From assembly GCA_030669775.1 (NCBI GenBank), contig DAOVCZ010000058.1:1-9577 (forward strand): DNA of 9,577 bases. The letters run 5' to 3'. Shown one piece after another: positions 6,726 to 9,577 of this stretch (the first letter of the stretch is position 1; each line of letters starts with the position of its first letter). A program made the position numbers and the translations under genes. This DNA comes from Chloroflexota bacterium. Lineage in GTDB: Bacteria > Chloroflexota > Anaerolineae > Anaerolineales > UBA4823. The notes beneath the pieces were generated by a model. That model was given only the letters and a program-made list of their open reading frames with translations, made no database searches and had not been told where the DNA came from.

Positions 6726-8927
6726 TTATCGTCGATCTCCCTTCTTACTACCCTGGTAGCGGTCTCTACGCTGACCGCCGCCAGAGCCTTTCCGACTCCC
6801 ACCTCTATCTTTTTGCCTGGCCTCCTCAGCCGTCCAGCCTTCTAATACCGCCTGCCGGGATAGACGAATCTTCCCTGTCGGATCGATATCGGTAACCATC
6901 ACCGTGATTTCATCACCCATGCGGACGACATCTTCAACCCGGTTTACTCGCTCGCTATCGAGTTGAGAGATATGCACCAAACCATCCGTGTTGGGTAAGA
7001 TCTCAACGAAGGCTCCAAAATCGGTGACACGCACCACTCGGCCTGTATAAATCCGCCCAATTTCTGGTGATTCGGTGAGAGCCAAGATTCGATCTCGAGC
7101 CAGCTCTTCACTTTCAACATCTGTTGCAGCGATGAATATTGATCCATCTTCGTTAATATCGATGCGTGTATTGGTGTCTTCCTGGATGCTGCGGATCATC
7201 TTTCCACCCGGTCCGATCACTGCGCCGATCTTCTCGACAGGAATCCGCACGACAGTGATGCGTGGGGTATGGGGTTTAAGCTCCGACCTGGGTTCTGGGA
7301 TCACAGACAGCATCGTATCCAGGATGGTGAGCCGGGTCTGTCGGGCTTGTTCCAGAGCCTGTGCCATGATCTTTGTGGAAATACCCTTGATTTTGATATC
7401 CATTTGCAGCGCGGTGACTCCCTCTCGAGTACCGGCAACTTTGAAATCCATATCCCCCAAATGATCCTCCATACCGAGAATGTCGGTCAAGATTGCGTAT
7501 TCTTCACCTTCACCTTTAATCAAGCCCATCGCGATCCCAGCCACAGGAGCTTTAATCGGCACACCGGTATCCATCAACGCCAAAGTCGAAGCGCAGACCG
7601 ATGCCATAGAGGTCGACCCATTGGAAGACAAAACCTCAGATACTAAGCGCATGGTATAGGGGAATTCTTCCTCAGCGGGGATGACAGGCAATAAAGCCCT
7701 TTCCGCCAGAGCACCATGCCCAATATCCCTGCGGGAAGCGCCGCGTAAAAAGCGGGTTTCGCCAACCGAGAAGGGAGGAAAATTGTAGTGATGCATATAA
7801 CGCTTTGATTCAGCTGGCGATAAGGTATCAAGTTCTTGTGCCTCGCGAGGAGTCCCTAATGTCGCCAGGGTGAGCACCTGGGTTTCACCTCTGGTGAAGA
7901 GCCCTGAACCATGTGCCCGGGGGCTTACTTCCACCTCACCCGATAACTGGCGGATATCAGTCAAACCACGTCCATCCGGTCGAATACCACGCTCAAGGAT
8001 GTGGCCGCGAACAAGATCCTTCTCTGCTTGCTCAAAGGCTTGTTTTATACTCCCCACCAGGGATTCATCTTCTGTGGAAAGTTCGCTGATTACGGATGCC
8101 CGTAAATCATTGATTGCGCCATAAGTGGATGTAATATCATAGGGCTGGCTAAAAATCTCTTCCAAACCTGGCATCACCCGTTCAAACACAGAGGCTTTCA
8201 AACCTTCATCCAAGGTAAAACGCGGGTAATCACGCTTTGTTTTTCCAATCTCGGAGGCCATTTGCTCCTGCAGATCGATGATCGTCTGGAGAGCCTGGTG
8301 ACCATGTTCTATTGCAGCTACCAGCACGTCCTCGAGAACGAATTGGGCTGCACATTCGACCATTAGAATTGCATCTCTAGTGCCTGCGAGCCGGAGATCT
8401 AAATCTGATTTATTCTTCTCACTGAACGTTGGATTGATTACAAATTCTCCATCTATACGTCCCACTCGAACAGCACCTACCGGTCCTCCCCAGGAGATAT
8501 CCGAGATCATCAAGGCTGCAGAAGCTGCATTCACGGCCAAGATGTCAATTGGGTTCTCAGTATCTGCAGAGAATGAGTAAAGGATAACCTGAACTTCATT
8601 CCGCATGTCTTTCGGGAATAAAGGTCGGATTGGACGGTCAGTTAGTCGAGCGATGAGAATTGCCTCCTCACTGGGACGCCCTTCTCTCCGGAAAAAAGAA
8701 CCCGGAATTCGCCCGCCGGCATACATCCGCTCCTCATAATCCACAGTCAGAGGAAAGAAATCTATACCTTGGCGGGGTTCCCAGCCCATCGTAGCAGTGG
8801 CAAAAACCATTGTATCTCCAGTGCGCAATGTCACCGCCCCACCTGCTTGACCTGCTAGTTTCCCTGTCTCCATGGTGATCGGTTTATCGCCGACCATGGT
8901 TGTGTAACTTTTTAATTCTGATTGCAT
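6726..8927 (-). CDS. pnp: Polynucleotide phosphorylase
   Basis: A 3'-5' exoribonuclease that degrades RNA with phosphate, releasing nucleoside diphosphates; it can also add tails. It works in the cytoplasm as a trimer, often with other decay proteins. The 733 residues have the full family layout: first RNase PH-like domain (about 8-145), helical region (about 240-310), second RNase PH domain (about 315-545), KH domain (about 556-615, with IGPGGK at 571-576), S1 domain (about 624-692), and a basic Gly/Arg/Lys tail from about 703. In the catalytic domain, MEDHLGDMDFK contains D488, D494 and K496, which correspond to the metal-binding D486, D492 and K494 of the E. coli enzyme. A strong AAAAGGAG (8933-8940) lies 5 bases before ATG 8927. 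rpsO lies directly upstream, the classic arrangement, but a strong terminator stands between them, so pnp probably also has its own promoter in the 269-base gap. Confidence 0.98.
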   Translation of the reverse strand: MQSELKSYTTMVGDKPITMETGKLAGQAGGAVTLRTGDTMVFATATMGWEPRQGIDFFPLTVDYEERMYAGGRIPGSFFRREGRPSEEAILIARLTDRPIRPLFPKDMRNEVQVILYSFSADTENPIDILAVNAASAALMISDISWGGPVGAVRVGRIDGEFVINPTFSEKNKSDLDLRLAGTRDAILMVECAAQFVLEDVLVAAIEHGHQALQTIIDLQEQMASEIGKTKRDYPRFTLDEGLKASVFERVMPGLEEIFSQPYDITSTYGAINDLRASVISELSTEDESLVGSIKQAFEQAEKDLVRGHILERGIRPDGRGLTDIRQLSGEVEVSPRAHGSGLFTRGETQVLTLATLGTPREAQELDTLSPAESKRYMHHYNFPPFSVGETRFLRGASRRDIGHGALAERALLPVIPAEEEFPYTMRLVSEVLSSNGSTSMASVCASTLALMDTGVPIKAPVAGIAMGLIKGEGEEYAILTDILGMEDHLGDMDFKVAGTREGVTALQMDIKIKGISTKIMAQALEQARQTRLTILDTMLSVIPEPRSELKPHTPRITVVRIPVEKIGAVIGPGGKMIRSIQEDTNTRIDINEDGSIFIAATDVESEELARDRILALTESPEIGRIYTGRVVRVTDFGAFVEILPNTDGLVHISQLDSERVNRVEDVVRMGDEITVMVTDIDPTGKIRLSRQAVLEGWTAEEARQKDRGGSRKGSGGGQRRDRYQGSKKGDRR

Positions 8928-8960
8928 GTTTACTCCTTTTGATATTCACCGGGGATCAGG

Positions 8961-9018
8961 GACTGGAAGCTGTTGGCAACACATTACCTGCTTGGAGAAT
9001 CAAGCGTTGTCACCAGTC
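8961..9018 (-). promoter_or_regulatory. Interrupted stem-loop in the pnp leader
   Basis: A continuous 18-base arm (9001-9018) can pair with three blocks on the other side: 8990-8994 (5 bp around the loop ATTCTC), 8974-8980 (7 positions, one A-C mismatch in the RNA) and 8961-8966 (6 bp). Unpaired bulges of 9 and 7 bases separate the blocks. It ends 33 bases before the pnp start. In E. coli, pnp is autoregulated through a leader stem cut by RNase III; this structure may play a similar role, which is an inference. Confidence 0.4.
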
Positions 9019-9138
9019 TCCAATTCCCAACCTCCTGGTAGTTGAATTACTTAATGATTCGCTCCTGGCAGAAATTCTTCCGCAATTCTGTAACCCCTGG
9101 CGGTATCGCAATTTCTATCGTTTGCTCGTTTCAATGTC

Positions 9139-9144
9139 TTTATA
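9139..9144 (-). promoter_or_regulatory. Tentative -10 box for pnp
   Basis: TATAAA on the minus strand, just beyond the T-run of the rpsO terminator. No matching -35 is present because the terminator occupies that position. It is the best -10-like hexamer I see in the rpsO-pnp gap and would give a leader of about 205 bases. Low confidence. Confidence 0.25.
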
Positions 9145-9148
9145 ATGC

Positions 9149-9187
9149 AAAAAAAAGAGTAGATGGGAACCTGCTCGCCATCTACTC
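9149..9187 (-). terminator. Intrinsic terminator of rpsO
   Basis: GAGTAGATGG (9157-9166) and CCATCTACTC (9178-9187) form a perfect 10-bp stem with an 11-base loop. It is followed on the minus strand by eight T residues (9149-9156). It begins 9 bases past the rpsO stop. Partial readthrough could still link rpsO to pnp. Confidence 0.92.
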
Positions 9188-9196
9188 GGCAAGGGA

Positions 9197-9472
9197 CTAT
9201 GATTTTCGACGGATATTCAACCGGTCAGTTAATGCCAGGTATCGCTGGTAATCTTTCTTACGAACATAGGTCAATAACCGGCGACGACGTCCGACCATCT
9301 TCAGCAGGCCGTGTCTTGATGATTCATCGTGTTTGTGCGTTCGCAAATGATCTGTTAGATAGCTGATCCGGTTTGACAGTAATGCTATCTGCACTTCGGG
9401 AGATCCCGTATCACCTTGATGACGGGAAAACTCGTCAATGACTGTCTTCTTTAATTCCTTATCCATGCTCAT
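9197..9472 (-). CDS. rpsO: Ribosomal protein S15
   Basis: A small-subunit ribosomal protein that binds the 16S rRNA three-way junction around helices 20-22 early in assembly. The 91-residue protein is the usual size; it aligns with E. coli S15 from the first Met without gaps up to DTGS and ends with two extra residues (KS) after the terminal RR. The rRNA-contacting DTGS loop (21-24), H42, D49 and S52, and the basic GRRRRLL stretch (61-67) are all present. The alignment supports ATG 9472 over the second Met two codons later. The ribosome site is weak: GAGG lies about 11 bases upstream. pnp follows downstream beyond a terminator. S15 often represses its own mRNA, and a candidate leader hairpin is present. 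Confidence 0.97.
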   Translation of the reverse strand: MSMDKELKKTVIDEFSRHQGDTGSPEVQIALLSNRISYLTDHLRTHKHDESSRHGLLKMVGRRRRLLTYVRKKDYQRYLALTDRLNIRRKS

Positions 9473-9519
9473 GACGTCTGCAACCTCTTATTGATAATTA
9501 ATTACGGCAGGTCTCCATA

Positions 9520-9548
9520 CCAGTAGTGTTCCCTTACTATACCACTGG
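9520..9548 (-). promoter_or_regulatory. rpsO leader hairpin, possible S15 autoregulatory site
   Basis: On the minus strand CCAGTGGT (9548-9541) pairs with ACTACTGG (9527-9520). This 8-bp stem contains one G-U wobble next to a G-C pair, with a 13-base loop. Adjacent G-U/G-C pairs are part of the feature S15 recognises in 16S rRNA and in several rpsO leaders. The hairpin lies within the expected leader, about 47 bases before the ATG. The regulatory role is an inference. Confidence 0.4.
9536..9544 (-). promoter_or_regulatory. Second extended -10 candidate upstream of rpsO
   Basis: TGGTATAGT on the minus strand, five of six matches to the -10 consensus with a TGn extension and no clear -35. It overlaps the leader hairpin, so either it is a second start or the sequence serves the RNA structure instead. 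Confidence 0.3.
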
Positions 9549-9569
9549 CAGGGCTAGTCAGCGGGGCTG

Positions 9570-9577
9570 ATTATACC
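9570..9577 (-). promoter_or_regulatory. rpsO: rpsO promoter -10 box at the window edge
   Basis: GGTATAAT on the minus strand contains a perfect TATAAT. The -35 and the first base of any TGn extension lie outside the window. It predicts an rpsO leader of about 90 bases that includes a small TCAGC-CCC-GCTGA stem (9558-9570, partly overlapping the box) and the larger hairpin at 9520-9548. Confidence 0.55.

Noticed and set aside
7075..7464. Plus-strand open frame of 129 codons inside pnp
   Set aside because: Entirely antisense to the conserved catalytic and KH regions of pnp; a by-product of its codon use.
9031..9102. Three CCTGG-containing segments (about 9034, 9064 and 9096) as a direct-repeat regulator site
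   Set aside because: The shared core is only about 5-6 bases with uneven spacing (30 and 32), not enough to claim an operator.
9122..9146. Plus-strand promoter TTGCTC...TATAAT
   Set aside because: The spacer is only 13 bases and no plus-strand gene follows.
8900..9251. Plus-strand open frames across the rpsO-pnp gap
   Set aside because: They cross the rpsO terminator and the pnp start, have no good ribosome sites, and no recognisable protein motif.

Overview
The window looks like a piece of a bacterial chromosome carrying mostly housekeeping genes, probably from a Chloroflexota bacterium near the class Anaerolineae. The main evidence is the protein at 856-2010. It has a cytoplasmic zinc ribbon, one membrane segment, two LysM domains and Thr/Pro 'TPTPT' linkers, an architecture common in that group. 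The mid-range base composition and the sequence style of the enzymes fit, but no rRNA or other strong marker is present, so the placement is an inference. I saw no mobile element, CRISPR array, tRNA or phage gene.

Layout, left to right. A partial hemW (radical SAM heme chaperone) runs off the left edge on the minus strand (1-687). It diverges from the LysM/zinc-ribbon membrane protein on the plus strand (856-2010); extended -10 promoters can be seen for both. That gene converges on a block of minus-strand genes, and a perfect 16-bp terminator hairpin (2040-2075) separates them. In transcription order (right to left) the minus-strand genes are rpsO (S15), pnp (polynucleotide phosphorylase), ilvE-type branched-chain aminotransferase, trxB (thioredoxin reductase), mdh (malate dehydrogenase) and a citrate synthase. 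Good intrinsic terminators follow rpsO, pnp and the citrate synthase gene. A T-poor hairpin lies between trxB and mdh, and a weak hairpin with a T-run follows ilvE. The region therefore reads as several short transcription units: rpsO; pnp; ilvE; trxB with possible readthrough into mdh; and mdh-citrate synthase.

Functionally, mdh and the citrate synthase gene are 20 bases apart and form a metabolic pair: malate to oxaloacetate, then oxaloacetate plus acetyl-CoA to citrate. The citrate synthase is the most distinctive gene. It matches the mitochondrial/eukaryotic-type family rather than the usual bacterial GltA, and its active-site residues have the same spacing as in the pig heart enzyme. rpsO next to pnp is a widely conserved pairing. 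The rpsO leader contains a hairpin with adjacent G-U and G-C pairs that could be an S15 autoregulatory site. The pnp leader contains a long interrupted stem that could serve PNPase autoregulation. Both are structural guesses from reading the sequence.

I found no convincing previously undescribed multi-gene system. The points most worth checking are the citrate synthase lineage, the two RNA leaders, and the zinc-ribbon/LysM protein divergent from hemW.
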